Source: Anaerolineaceae bacterium
GTDB taxonomy: Bacteria > Chloroflexota > Anaerolineae > Anaerolineales > Anaerolineaceae
Direction of reading: 5' to 3'
NCBI GenBank assembly: GCA_028714615.1
Contig: JAQTMA010000004.1
Location: 11,173 to 40,535 of the forward strand
DNA: 29,363 nucleotides
A program made the translations under genes and the position numbers. Positions 9,149 through 17,352 of this stretch are shown here, piece by piece. Below the pieces are notes generated by a model, which did not search any database, was not told the origin of the DNA, and saw only the letters and a list, made by a program, of their open reading frames with translations. Position 1 is the first letter of the stretch. Each line of letters opens with the position of its first letter.

Positions 9149-10150
9149 CTACCGGAAGCGCAACTCACGGTAAATGCCAGAGAGACTTTCTCCGTCACGC
9201 GCCAGACCAACCATTCCGAGCAAGCTGGAAGTAGAGAAATGGATGATATGTAGGACGATCCCGTAGGCCAGCGCCGCCGAGGGATTGACTTTCAGCACCA
9301 CCAGCCCTCCCACGATGGCAGCTTCTAATACGCCTACGGCGCCGGAAACCGAGGGGAGCGCTCCACCCAAGGCAGTTACACCGATAATAAATGCGCCCCA
9401 CCAGAAGGGTGGGTTAGCAACCACCCCATGCAATAAGATCCAATCTTCGCCAATTGCAAAGAACCAACTCACCAGGAGCAATCCCAGGCTGGCCGCAAAC
9501 AAACGTAAGTCGGTAAGCGCCGAAAACCCCTCAACTAAAGAGATTAGTTTGGGCAATGCCCATTTCTGAAAAAAAGGCCATCGGGTGGTCCGTTTTTGGA
9601 AGAAGATCTCCAGTTCAGTATGGAATCTGGCGGCAAAATAGAGACCGAGCAACCCGGCGATGACCACACTCAGGATCACCCAGGCGAGCGGGCGAGCCCA
9701 GGCCATGCCCAGGGCCAGGGGCAGTGTGGCGAGCAGCAGACCGGCAGAAATGGCCATATCAAAAGATCGCTCAATGATGATGGTGGAAAGTACCGGCAAC
9801 ATGCCGAGGCCGCTCGAACGCCCTAATAACACTGCTCGACCTAATTCCCCCAGACGCAGAGGAAAAATATTATTGAGTAAATAGCCTTCGTTCATCGCAA
9901 AAAACACCCGGGGAAAAGCCACCCGCTGGCGCAAAAGAGTATGCCAGGCCAGTGTTCGGGTGAACATGCCGATGAGATAACATACCAGGGCCAGGGGAAT
10001 AAATCGCGGGTCCATGCGCTGGACCGCATCGACCACCTGTTGCCAGGTCACCAGGCGGGCAAGCAGCCAGATCGCCAACAAACTGACGATCACCCCCGGC
10101 AGCCACCCCCAAATGGTACGCCGGGTTGGGCGGCTATCGACCTGGCTCAA
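9149..10150 (-). CDS. Flippase-like membrane protein, LPG-synthase transmembrane family (UPF0104)
   Basis: The product is 333 residues with about eight hydrophobic helices covering nearly the whole length. It shows features of the lysylphosphatidylglycerol synthase transmembrane family (PF03706): [19 protein letters not shown] in the second third, [12 protein letters not shown] after it, and a C-terminal [20 protein letters not shown]. The soluble lysyltransferase domain of MprF is absent, so lipid movement or binding is more likely than aminoacylation. Translation starts at TTG (10148-10150), which overlaps the lepA stop in TTGA; GGAGGAGGA lies directly upstream and the next Met is 45 residues further in. 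The gene is followed 22 bp later by the GT4 gene. Similar proteins often accompany glycosyltransferases. A glycolipid flippase role is inferred. Confidence 0.85.
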   Translation of the reverse strand: MSQVDSRPTRRTIWGWLPGVIVSLLAIWLLARLVTWQQVVDAVQRMDPRFIPLALVCYLIGMFTRTLAWHTLLRQRVAFPRVFFAMNEGYLLNNIFPLRLGELGRAVLLGRSSGLGMLPVLSTIIIERSFDMAISAGLLLATLPLALGMAWARPLAWVILSVVIAGLLGLYFAARFHTELEIFFQKRTTRWPFFQKWALPKLISLVEGFSALTDLRLFAASLGLLLVSWFFAIGEDWILLHGVVANPPFWWGAFIIGVTALGGALPSVSGAVGVLEAAIVGGLVVLKVNPSAALAYGIVLHIIHFSTSSLLGMVGLARDGESLSGIYRELRFR

Positions 10151-11946
10151 TCCTCCTCCAGGCGGAGGATCGCCATGAAAGCTTCCTGAGGGATTTCCAC
10201 ACTTCCCACCATCTTCATGCGTTTCTTGCCGCGCTTTTGCTTCTCCAATAACTTCTTCTTACGGGAAATATCGCCTCCATAGCATTTGGCCAGGACATCC
10301 TTGCGAGTAGCTTTTACCGTGGCGCGGGAGATCACCCGACCGGCCGCAGCCGCCTGGATAGGCACATCGAACAACTGGCGGGGGATGATGCTTTTGAGCT
10401 TGGTGACCAGGGATTGGCCTTTGTGATAGGCATCCTGGCGGTGCACAATGGCCGCCAGTGCATCGACCGGTTCTTCGTTCACCAGGACCTCGAGTTTCAC
10501 CAGGTCTTCCGTCCGATACTCGGCAAACTGGTAATCCAGAGATGCATAGCCGCGGGTGCGCGATTTCAAGGCATCGAAGAAATCGATGATCAACTCTGAG
10601 AGGGGAATTTCAAACGCCAACATCACGCGGTTGGGGGCCGGGAAATCTTGATCCTTGTAAATTCCGCGCCGGCGGGTGACCAGATCCATGATCGTTCCGT
10701 AGTAATCAGTCGGTGTAAAGATCTGTATCTTCATCCACGGTTCGCGCACCTCGCTGATTTCAGCTTCATCAGGGAGCTGGGCGGGGGAATCGATCAGGCT
10801 CACTTCCCCGGTGCGGCTGACCACCTCGTACTCCACAGAAGGCGCGGTAACAACAATATCCAGGTCGTATTCTCGTTCGAGGCGCTCCTGTATGATTTCC
10901 ATGTGAAATAAGCCGAGGAATCCGCAGCGAAAACCAAAATTGAGCGCCTGGCTGGTTTCCGGCTGGTACACAAGCGACGCGTCGTTTAGCTGAAGTTTTT
11001 CTAGAGCTTCCTTGAGATCGCCGTAATCCTCACCTTCCACCGGGTAGATGCCGGCGAAAACCATCGGTTTGACCTGGCGGTACCCCGGGAGCGGCTCCTC
11101 TGCAGGGAAATTGGCTTGGGTAAACGTATCGCCCACCCGGCATTCCGAGACGGTTTTCAAGCCGGTGGCGATGTAGCCGACGTCCCCGTTTTTAAGTACC
11201 TCCACCGGGCGCATTTCCGGAGCAAACACTCCGATCTCAACCGGTTTTAAGTCGGTATTCGTCACCATCAAGCGCAACATATCGGTGGGGTGGATAATGC
11301 CATCGAATACGCGCACGTAGGCGACCACACCTTTGTATGAGTCGTAATGCGAATCAAAAATGAGGGCGCGCAGCGCATGGCTGTCTTCCCCGCGCGGCGG
11401 CGGGATCTGGCATACGATGGCTTCCAACACCTGATCGATGTTGGTGCCTTCCTTGGCGGAAATGCGCAGAATCTCATCCGGAGGCATTCCCAACAGATTG
11501 CTGATATCTTGGGCAACTTCATTCGGGCGGGCGGAAGGCAAATCGATTTTGTTGATGACCGGTACCAGGATCAAGTCGGCATCCAACGCCAGGTACAAAT
11601 TAGCCAGGGTCTGCGCTTCAATCCCTTGGGTCGCATCGACAATCAGTAGCGCTCCTTCACATGCCAGGAGCGCCCGGCTGACCTCGTAGTTGAAATCGAC
11701 GTGACCGGGCGTATCGATCAGGTTGAGTTCGTAGGTTTTGCCGTCCTGGGCAGTATAACTCATGCGCACTGCTGAGGCTTTGATGGTGACCCCTTTTTCG
11801 CGTTCGAGATCCATCGTATCCAGCACCTGTTCGGTCGTATCCCGATCGGAAATCGTTCCGGTCAGGTGCAAAAGGCGATCGGCCAGGGTGGATTTCCCAT
11901 GGTCCACATGGGCGATAATGCAAAAGTTTCGGATAGACTCGGACAT
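10147..11946 (-). CDS. lepA: Elongation factor 4 (LepA), ribosome back-translocase GTPase
   Basis: The product is 599 residues, the usual length. G1 is AHVDHGKST (residues 12-20), G3 is DTPGHVDF, and G4 is NKID. The EF-G-like domains II, III and V follow, then the LepA-specific C-terminal region with the basic signature [18 protein letters not shown] near the end. EF-4 binds ribosomes and affects translocation or initiation under stress; in most bacteria it is not essential. The start [17 protein letters not shown] matches the family. tlyA lies 18 bp upstream, and the stop overlaps the TTG start of the flippase gene. In many bacteria lepA pairs with lepB or hemN; here it leads into glycosylation genes. 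Confidence 0.97.
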   Translation of the reverse strand: MSESIRNFCIIAHVDHGKSTLADRLLHLTGTISDRDTTEQVLDTMDLEREKGVTIKASAVRMSYTAQDGKTYELNLIDTPGHVDFNYEVSRALLACEGALLIVDATQGIEAQTLANLYLALDADLILVPVINKIDLPSARPNEVAQDISNLLGMPPDEILRISAKEGTNIDQVLEAIVCQIPPPRGEDSHALRALIFDSHYDSYKGVVAYVRVFDGIIHPTDMLRLMVTNTDLKPVEIGVFAPEMRPVEVLKNGDVGYIATGLKTVSECRVGDTFTQANFPAEEPLPGYRQVKPMVFAGIYPVEGEDYGDLKEALEKLQLNDASLVYQPETSQALNFGFRCGFLGLFHMEIIQERLEREYDLDIVVTAPSVEYEVVSRTGEVSLIDSPAQLPDEAEISEVREPWMKIQIFTPTDYYGTIMDLVTRRRGIYKDQDFPAPNRVMLAFEIPLSELIIDFFDALKSRTRGYASLDYQFAEYRTEDLVKLEVLVNEEPVDALAAIVHRQDAYHKGQSLVTKLKSIIPRQLFDVPIQAAAAGRVISRATVKATRKDVLAKCYGGDISRKKKLLEKQKRGKKRMKMVGSVEIPQEAFMAILRLEED

Positions 11947-11964
11947 AGGCGCGGTTAGTATAAC

Positions 11965-12741
11965 CTATAGGACAGTATCGATCAAGCTGGACACCTCGAG
12001 CTGAGTCTCCCCAGGGTATTGCAGGTACATCAAGAACTCCGTATTGCCTTTAGGCCCTCTGAGGGGCGATCGGACAAGCCCAAGGATGGCATACCCGGTC
12101 TTTTGCGCATACGCCAGCACATCTTCCACCACCGCCCGGTGGACAACCGGGTCCTGAATAACCCCCGAACCACGGTTGACCTCGACCTTCCCAGCTTCGA
12201 ACTGTGGTTTGATCAAGGCGACCACCCGTCCACCCGCCGGAACAAACCAGGCAGTGATGACCGGCAGGAACAACTTTAAGGAAATAAATGAAGCATCGAT
12301 CGTTACAAATTCAATTCTTTCCGGCAGGCGCTCGACGAAACGGGCGTTCGTCCGTTCCATGACAACCACCCGGGGATCATTTCGTAACTTCCAATGCAGG
12401 ATGCCATAACCCACATCGATGGCATAGACTCGGCGAGCGCCGTGCTGCAACAGACAATCGGTAAACCCCCCCGTGGAAGCGCCAATGTCAGCGCAGACAC
12501 AATCACTGACGTCTATATTAAAAGATTGGAAGGCAGCAATCAATTTCTCTCCACCCCTTGAGACGAAGCGCGGTCCAAGTTCGAGCTCAACCAGCGCGTG
12601 GGCGTCTACCCGTGTGGCCGGTTTCAATTCCACCTGGCCGTTTACACGCACCTGTCCTGCCATTACCAGGCGTTGGGCTAGCGAGCGACTCTCCGCCAAT
12701 CCCTTTTCAACCATAAGCAAGTCCAGGCGAGTCTTCTGCAT
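11965..12741 (-). CDS. tlyA: TlyA-family rRNA methyltransferase (S4 plus FtsJ domains)
   Basis: The product is 258 residues. Residues 4-60 form an S4 RNA-binding domain (RLDLLMVEKGLAESRSLAQRL). Residues 60-250 form an FtsJ-type SAM methyltransferase with CADIGASTGGFTDCLLQHGA (from residue 83; Asp85), YAIDVGYG, VTIDASFISL and ALIKPQFEAGK. Mycobacterial TlyA 2'-O-methylates cytidines of 16S and 23S rRNA and sets capreomycin sensitivity; older annotation calls the family haemolysin A. The rRNA role is the better-supported one. It is the first gene of the minus-strand unit. It has only a short leader (see the promoter entry) and no visible Shine-Dalgarno, so it may be translated from a near-leaderless message. 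Confidence 0.93.
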   Translation of the reverse strand: MQKTRLDLLMVEKGLAESRSLAQRLVMAGQVRVNGQVELKPATRVDAHALVELELGPRFVSRGGEKLIAAFQSFNIDVSDCVCADIGASTGGFTDCLLQHGARRVYAIDVGYGILHWKLRNDPRVVVMERTNARFVERLPERIEFVTIDASFISLKLFLPVITAWFVPAGGRVVALIKPQFEAGKVEVNRGSGVIQDPVVHRAVVEDVLAYAQKTGYAILGLVRSPLRGPKGNTEFLMYLQYPGETQLEVSSLIDTVL

Positions 12742-12761
12742 GTCTGAATTCTAATGGATAC

Positions 12762-12767
12762 ATTATA
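12762..12767 (-). promoter_or_regulatory. Candidate -10 box for tlyA-lepA unit
   Basis: TATAAT on the minus strand ends 20 bases before the tlyA ATG. A transcript starting about seven bases downstream would have a leader of only about 14 bases, with no purine-rich ribosome site. No convincing -35 element is present, so the call rests on the perfect hexamer and its position. Confidence 0.4.
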
Positions 12768-12844
12768 ATTATGCACATACTCATCCTGAGAATAAAGTTT
12801 ATCCTGACCTGACGTGAAAGATTTTGTAACTTTGTTGGTTAACC

Positions 12845-12855
12845 GTGCCTGGCAC
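12845..12855. repeat. 11-bp odd-centred palindrome GTGCCTGGCAC
   Basis: The half-sites GTGCC and GGCAC flank a single T. With the outer bases AACC and GTT the symmetry extends imperfectly. A one-base loop rules out an RNA hairpin of this core, so a protein-binding site fits better. It lies upstream of the TTG start at 12917. Its nine-base core, GCCTGGCAC, recurs on the minus strand at 18464-18472. Confidence 0.45.
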
Positions 12856-12916
12856 GTTCAACGAAACAATTCGGGGAAGACCATCTGAATCATGAAATTG
12901 CGGGGGCAGACCTGAT

Positions 12917-13807
12917 TTGAAAACTTTGCTTGCGCTCCTTAAAACCATGCGGCCGCGCCAATGGACCAAGAACGTTGTTCTCCTGGCGGCAGTGATCTTC
13001 GACCGGCAACTGAGTATCTCCCATCCCATACCGTTCATCCGGTCGCTCGCGGGGGTTTTGCTGTTTTGCGCAATGACCAGCGCAGTGTATATCATTAATG
13101 ACATCGTCGACATGCAGGCTGACCGCCAGCACCCTGAAAAGCGTCGCCGGCCGATCGCCTCCGGGGAACTGGCCATTCCAACTGCCATTGCAGCGGCGAT
13201 AGGGCTGCTTCTTCTTACATTCCCTATCGCGTATTGGCTCTCACCTGCCTTTTCCCTGGTTTGCGCCGCGTATTTCTTCTTGAATATTGGATATTCGACC
13301 TGGTGGAAGCATATCCCTATCCTGGATGTACTCTTGTTGGCTGCGGGGTTTGTCTTACGTGTAGCCGGAGGCGTGGCTTTAATTCATGTTGAACGATTTT
13401 CTCCCTGGCTATACGTCGTCACTACTTTGCTAGCACTCTACCTTGGTTTCGGCAAGCGGCGAGCCGAGTTAGCCTTACTGGCGGATGGAGCGCAAAACCA
13501 CCGGAGAGTACTCTCGGGGTACACGCTACCGCTTTTGGACCAGTTAATCACCATCGTATCCGCCACAACCATTATTGCCTATTCGCTGTACACCTTCTCT
13601 GCGCCCAATGTGCCGGCCAATCACATTATGATGCTGACCATTCCGTTTGCGCTCTATGGGATTTTCCGCTATTTATACCTGGTTCAGGTGAAGCATAGCG
13701 GTGGTGCGCCGGAAGAGATGCTGTTGACCGACCGTCCGTTGCAGGCAGCCATCATTCTGTGGGGAACCGCCATCCTGCTCATTTTTTACGTCTTCAAATT
13801 ACAGTAG
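12917..13807 (+). CDS. UbiA-family prenyltransferase, DPPR-synthase-like (polyprenyl-phosphate phosphoribosyltransferase)
   Basis: The product is 296 residues with about eight to nine membrane helices. MRPRQWTKNVVLLAA (from residue 11) and NDIVDMQADRQHPEKRRRPI (from residue 61; Asp62, Asp65, Asp69) match the decaprenyl-phosphate phosphoribosyltransferase branch of UbiA enzymes, exemplified by Mycobacterium tuberculosis Rv3806c. That enzyme joins polyprenyl phosphate to PRPP, giving a lipid-linked pentose donor. Quinone or archaeal-lipid prenyltransferases share the Asp motifs but usually lack RPRQW-KN. Translation probably starts at TTG 12917, with a GGGGG run 10 bases upstream; ATG 12947 would remove the first ten residues. 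An in-frame TGA at 12893-12895 limits any extension. Mevalonate kinase follows after two bases. The actual substrate is not shown. Confidence 0.85.
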   Translation: MKTLLALLKTMRPRQWTKNVVLLAAVIFDRQLSISHPIPFIRSLAGVLLFCAMTSAVYIINDIVDMQADRQHPEKRRRPIASGELAIPTAIAAAIGLLLLTFPIAYWLSPAFSLVCAAYFFLNIGYSTWWKHIPILDVLLLAAGFVLRVAGGVALIHVERFSPWLYVVTTLLALYLGFGKRRAELALLADGAQNHRRVLSGYTLPLLDQLITIVSATTIIAYSLYTFSAPNVPANHIMMLTIPFALYGIFRYLYLVQVKHSGGAPEEMLLTDRPLQAAIILWGTAILLIFYVFKLQ

Positions 13808-13809
13808 CC

Positions 13810-14754
13810 ATGCCTGCCATCTCAGCCTCCGCCCCGGGGAAAATTATCCTGTTCGGTGAGCACGCTGTCGTATATGGGCGTCCGGCCATCGCTGCTCCGG
13901 TCTTGCAGGTCAGAGCGACAGCGACTGCCTTGGCGGATATTCGAGGTGCATCTGGACACATTCGCCTGGAAGCCCCGGCTATCGGCTTGTCCGCAAACCT
14001 CGCCGATCTGCCAGCCGACCATCCCCTGGCTTTGGCTGCGCGGCTGACTATGGAAGCTTTACAAGCCATTCATCCGCCTGCCGTGACTTTGCGGGTGACA
14101 TCTACTATCCCGGTTGCATCTGGCCTGGGTTCCGGCGCAGCAACTTCGGTCGCTCTGATCCGGGCGTTCTCAGGGTTTTTAGGACGCCCGCTTCCTGACG
14201 AGCAAGTCAATGCTATTGCTTTTGAGGTGGAAAAGATCTATCACGGGACTCCTTCAGGCATCGATAACACCACAGTGACCTATGCACAGCCGGTTTATTA
14301 CATCCGCGGCCAACCCATCGAGAAATTGCAGGTCAAGCACCCGTTCACAGTCGTGATCGCCGATACCGGCGTACCTGGTTTGACAGCGAAGGCAGTCGGG
14401 GACGTGCGGAACGGTTGGCGGCAAGATGCCATCCGCTATGAAAACCTGTTCGATCAAATTGGAGAGATCACTCGACGAGCCCGGCAAGTGATCGAAGGGG
14501 GTGATAGTGCCCATTTGGGTAGGTACATGAATGAAAACCAGGAAATCCTTGAGCAACTTGGCGTTTCCTCGCCGGAGCTCAACCGGTTAATCCAGATTGC
14601 GCGGGAATCAGGCGCCTACGGGGCCAAGCTCTCCGGCGGAGGACAGGGGGGCAATCTGATCGCCCTGGCCGAATCCGATTCAGCCGGGCACATTGCGGAA
14701 ACATTGCAAAACGCGGGGGCGGTTCACACACTGATCACATCAGTCCAGTCGTAA
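13810..14754 (+). CDS. mvk: Mevalonate kinase
   Basis: The product is 314 residues from ATG 13810, a GHMP-superfamily kinase that phosphorylates mevalonate on the 5-hydroxyl with ATP. The signature APGKIILFGEHAVVYGRPAIA begins at residue 8. The phosphate loop IPVASGLGSGAA is at 100-111. GTPSGIDN, with the presumed catalytic Asp152, follows. KLSGGGQGGN near the C terminus is GHMP motif 3. The GEHAVVYG form is typical of mevalonate kinase rather than of phosphomevalonate kinase or the decarboxylase. A longer frame from 13759 would overlap the UbiA gene and lacks family support; ATG 13810 is two bases after its stop. Isopentenyl phosphate kinase follows, which points to the alternative mevalonate pathway. 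Confidence 0.93.
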   Translation: MPAISASAPGKIILFGEHAVVYGRPAIAAPVLQVRATATALADIRGASGHIRLEAPAIGLSANLADLPADHPLALAARLTMEALQAIHPPAVTLRVTSTIPVASGLGSGAATSVALIRAFSGFLGRPLPDEQVNAIAFEVEKIYHGTPSGIDNTTVTYAQPVYYIRGQPIEKLQVKHPFTVVIADTGVPGLTAKAVGDVRNGWRQDAIRYENLFDQIGEITRRARQVIEGGDSAHLGRYMNENQEILEQLGVSSPELNRLIQIARESGAYGAKLSGGGQGGNLIALAESDSAGHIAETLQNAGAVHTLITSVQS

Positions 14755-14771
14755 TTCCCAATCAGGAAAGT

Positions 14772-14780
14772 TGGTATAAT
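14772..14780 (+). promoter_or_regulatory. Extended -10 promoter upstream of isopentenyl phosphate kinase
   Basis: TGGTATAAT is a perfect TGnTATAAT extended -10 element in the 63-bp gap after mvk. No TTGACA-like box is seen 17 bp upstream, which extended -10 promoters do not need. A start site near 14787 would leave a leader of about 30 bases with GAGGA close to the GTG start. Confidence 0.55.
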
Positions 14781-14817
14781 CGACATTGAACGTCAATAAT
14801 GTTGTGCGAGGACGGTT

Positions 14818-15627
14818 GTGGTCTTTTTGAAACTAGGTGGGTCACTGATCACGGATAAAGCCCATGCCCACGTCCATTTGCCTTCCATCTTGAACCGGGT
14901 AGCTTTGGAGATTGCGGCTGCCAGGGACCAGGAGCCTGAAATGCGCCTGCTCCTGGGGCACGGTTCGGGCTCCTTCGGGCACATTCCAGCGCAAAAATTT
15001 GCAACCCGGCAGGGGGTGCATAACCCACAAGATTGGCAGGGCTTTTCCCAGGTATGGCAAGAAGCCCGAGCATTGAACCAGTTGGTGATCGAAGCTTTTG
15101 AGAATGCTGACCTGCCGGTCGTAGCCTTCCCACCATCGGCCTGTATCCTGAGCGAGGATTGCGAGGTGATCGCTTGGGATATCGAACCGCTGCGGCGCGC
15201 TCTGGATGCACACCTGATCCCCGTCGTGAATGGCGACGTGGTCTTCGACCGTAAACGAGGCGGAACGATCCTCTCAACTGAGGAAATCTTTCGGTACTTG
15301 GTTCCCTACTTGCATCCTGAGCGCATTTTGCTGTCCGGGGTGGAAGCAGGTGTTTGGGCGGATTTTCCCGCGCGGCGACAACTTGTCCAGAATATCACCC
15401 GGGAAAATTACGCCCAGCTCGCTGGGAGCTTGAGCGGAGCTGAAGCGGTTGACGTGACCGGGGGTATGTTCAGCAAAGTGAGCAGCATGCTCAGCCTGGT
15501 CGAACAAGAACCGGGATTGGAAATCATCATCTTTTCCGGGAAACAACCGGAAATCATCAAACAGGCATTACTCGGAGCCAGCCCAGGCACCCGCATCGGC
15601 AGCAATGGAACAGGGAGAAGACTATGA
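14818..15627 (+). CDS. Isopentenyl phosphate kinase
   Basis: The product is 269 residues of the amino-acid-kinase fold, converting isopentenyl phosphate plus ATP to isopentenyl diphosphate. MVFLKLGGSLITDK gives the ATP-side lysine (Lys5) and glycine loop. LLLGHGSGSFGH ends in His55, which aligns with the substrate-phosphate histidine that marks the family in Methanocaldococcus and Thermoplasma enzymes. VVNGDVVFD, LSGVEAGVWAD and DVTGGMFSKV follow in the usual order. Translation starts at GTG 14818 with GAGGA just upstream. The stop overlaps the next gene by four bases (ATGA, 15624-15627). The kinase is the last step of the alternative mevalonate pathway, which needs a mevalonate 5-phosphate decarboxylase. 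No such gene is in the window. Confidence 0.93.
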   Translation: MVFLKLGGSLITDKAHAHVHLPSILNRVALEIAAARDQEPEMRLLLGHGSGSFGHIPAQKFATRQGVHNPQDWQGFSQVWQEARALNQLVIEAFENADLPVVAFPPSACILSEDCEVIAWDIEPLRRALDAHLIPVVNGDVVFDRKRGGTILSTEEIFRYLVPYLHPERILLSGVEAGVWADFPARRQLVQNITRENYAQLAGSLSGAEAVDVTGGMFSKVSSMLSLVEQEPGLEIIIFSGKQPEIIKQALLGASPGTRIGSNGTGRRL

Positions 15628-16775
15628 TTTTCGATCGAGCTCATCTAGAAGCCATAGAAGACCAAAGCCTGGCCCCTTATGGCATCCGCAGTAAAGCTTC
15701 GCGTGGCCGGCAGTCTCCGGAAGAAGAGCCAGAATACCGGACGGCTTTCCAACGAGATCGAGACCGGATTTTACACACCACCGCCTTCCGCCGACTGGAA
15801 TATAAAACCCAGGTGTTTATCAATTACGAGGGAGATTATTACCGCACCAGGCTGACCCACACGCTGGAAGTCACCCAGATCGGACGTACAGTTGCACGCG
15901 CCTTGGGGGCTAACGAAGATCTGGTTGAAACCATTTGCATGGCGCATGACCTGGGACATCCTGCGTTCGGGCATTCGGGTGAAATCGTTTTAGCCCGATT
16001 AATGCGCGATCACGGAGGCTTTGATCATAACAAGCAATCGTACCGTATCGTGACCCTGCTCGAACGGCGTTTCCCCTATTTCCCGGGGTTGAACCTTACC
16101 TGGGAGGTGTTGGAAGGCATCGTCAAACACGAAACGGAATATGATGTGGCTGATGCGGCTGATTTCAACCCCGAGCTGCGCGGCCACCTGGAAGCCCAAA
16201 TCACCAATGCAGCCGATGAGCTGGCTTATACCGCTCACGACCTGGATGACGGCTTGCGCTCCGGAATGATCACTCCGGCCATGTTGGAAGGTATGGCGTT
16301 GTGGGAAATCGTCTTGAAGAGCGTAGGGATTACGGGTGCGCAGATCGATGATATGGGCCGCCACCGGGTGATCCGCCGCTTGATCGGAATGGAGGTTACC
16401 GAGTTGGTGCATTCCACCGACCAGCACCTTCGTGAAAGTACTGTTCACTCGGCTGAGGAGCTTCAGCGGCTGCCGTATAATGTGGTCGGGTTCAGTGAGG
16501 ACATGCACCGGCGCAACCGAGAGCTGAAGGATTTCTTGTATGCCAACCTGTACCGTCACTACCGGGTCGTGCGCATGGCGGTCAAGGCCGAGAGAATCAT
16601 CTCCGAATTGTTTCGCGCCTATCAGGCAGAACCTACCATCTTGCCCGCCCACGTGCAATCACAGATTGAAGAGTTTGGCCTGGAACGCACGATATGCGAC
16701 TACATCGCCGGCATGACTGATCGCTTTGCAATCGAAGAGTACCAGAAATTGTTCGATCCGATCAGCCTGCCCTAA
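15624..16775 (+). CDS. dgt: dGTPase-like HD-domain deoxynucleotide triphosphohydrolase
   Basis: The product is 383 residues, in the range of type 2 dGTPases. The start of the domain, FQRDRDRILHTTAFRRLEYKTQVF, is strongly family-specific. The HD metal site is complete: His79 in RLTHTLEV, His108-Asp109 in MAHDLGHPAFGHSGE, and Asp206 in TAHDLDDGL. These enzymes cut dNTPs to nucleoside plus tripolyphosphate and help control the dNTP pool; many accept more than dGTP and need an activating nucleotide. The ATG overlaps the isopentenyl phosphate kinase stop by four bases, so the two are cotranslated despite unrelated roles. The exact nucleotide preference cannot be read from sequence. Confidence 0.92.
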   Translation: MIFDRAHLEAIEDQSLAPYGIRSKASRGRQSPEEEPEYRTAFQRDRDRILHTTAFRRLEYKTQVFINYEGDYYRTRLTHTLEVTQIGRTVARALGANEDLVETICMAHDLGHPAFGHSGEIVLARLMRDHGGFDHNKQSYRIVTLLERRFPYFPGLNLTWEVLEGIVKHETEYDVADAADFNPELRGHLEAQITNAADELAYTAHDLDDGLRSGMITPAMLEGMALWEIVLKSVGITGAQIDDMGRHRVIRRLIGMEVTELVHSTDQHLRESTVHSAEELQRLPYNVVGFSEDMHRRNRELKDFLYANLYRHYRVVRMAVKAERIISELFRAYQAEPTILPAHVQSQIEEFGLERTICDYIAGMTDRFAIEEYQKLFDPISLP

Positions 16776-16811
16776 TCGCCAGAGATCAGCCTGCGAAAAA
16801 TCGACGAGAGG

Positions 16812-16820
16812 TGATAAGAT
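16812..16820 (+). promoter_or_regulatory. Extended -10 promoter upstream of greA
   Basis: TGATAAGAT fits TGnTAnnnT in the 86-bp gap between the dGTPase gene and greA. The start would lie near 16827 and give a leader of about 35 bases that includes GGAG at 16850-16853, eight bases before the ATG. No -35 match is evident. Confidence 0.45.
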
Positions 16821-16861
16821 AGAGGCCTATATCGATTTTGAGGTAATTCGGAGCCAACAAG

Positions 16862-17329
16862 ATGAGTGAAGGAACTTATTTAACGGCTGAGGGAGCCGCG
16901 CGTTTACATGATGAATTGGCATACTTGAAAGGACCTGCCCGCGAAGCCCTCTCCCAACGTCTACGCGCTGCTATCCAACAAGGCGATTTATCAGAAAACG
17001 CTGATTATACTTCGGCCAAAGAGGAGCAGGGATTCCTTGAAGGACGCATCGCCGAACTGGAACGAGCGTTAAAAAACGTCATCATCATTCCAGAAAAGAT
17101 GCAAAAGTCTGAAGAAGTGAATATCGGTTCGCACGTGACCATCCAAGAGGAGGAATACCCCCCCGAGACCTATTATATGGTCGGTCCAAAAGAAGCCAAC
17201 CCACGGAACGGGCGCATCTCCCACGAATCGCCAATCGGGCGGGCCTTAATCGGGCACAAAAAAGGGGAGGTTGTGACTGCAGAAACCCCTAATGGGCTCG
17301 TCCATTTTAAAATCATCAAAATTGATTAA
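16862..17329 (+). CDS. greA: Transcription elongation factor GreA
   Basis: The product is 155 residues, close to the usual 158. The N-terminal antiparallel coiled coil carries the acidic tip GDLSENADYTSAKEEQ (Asp42, Glu45), which enters the RNA polymerase secondary channel and positions the metal for transcript cleavage. The C-terminal FKBP-like domain has ISHESPIGRALIGHKKGEVV. GreA rescues backtracked polymerase. The ATG has GGAG eight bases upstream. The gene may be read from its own promoter and ends at the hairpin terminator about 25 bp beyond its stop. Confidence 0.97.
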   Translation: MSEGTYLTAEGAARLHDELAYLKGPAREALSQRLRAAIQQGDLSENADYTSAKEEQGFLEGRIAELERALKNVIIIPEKMQKSEEVNIGSHVTIQEEEYPPETYYMVGPKEANPRNGRISHESPIGRALIGHKKGEVVTAETPNGLVHFKIIKID

Positions 17330-17352
17330 TGTCCACCTCGCATAAAACAAAC

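Larger units (their letters stand above)
12742..12916. promoter_or_regulatory. Divergent intergenic region between tlyA and the ubiA-type gene
   Basis: This 175-bp gap separates two divergent transcription units. ATTATAAT at 12762-12769 reads as TATAAT on both strands, so it could serve as a -10 box for either. No good -35 hexamer is seen at 17 bp on either side. An interrupted palindrome GTGCCTGGCAC sits at 12845-12855 and is preceded by GGTTAACC. It may be an operator. A seven-codon frame starting at ATG 12892 is not convincing as a leader peptide. Confidence 0.5.

Noticed and set aside
7972..9210. Longer GT4 protein starting at 9210.
   Set aside because: The 28 extra residues overlap the flippase gene and precede a family-typical start MRVLIALTYYRP at 9126.
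12892..12915. Seven-codon leader peptide (MKLRGQT) before the UbiA-type gene.
   Set aside because: It lacks a ribosome site, has no regulatory codon run and no attenuator hairpin follows.
15999..16658. Antisense open frame of about 219 codons across the dGTPase gene.
   Set aside because: It is the mirror of a well-supported HD-domain gene and its translation has no recognisable motif.
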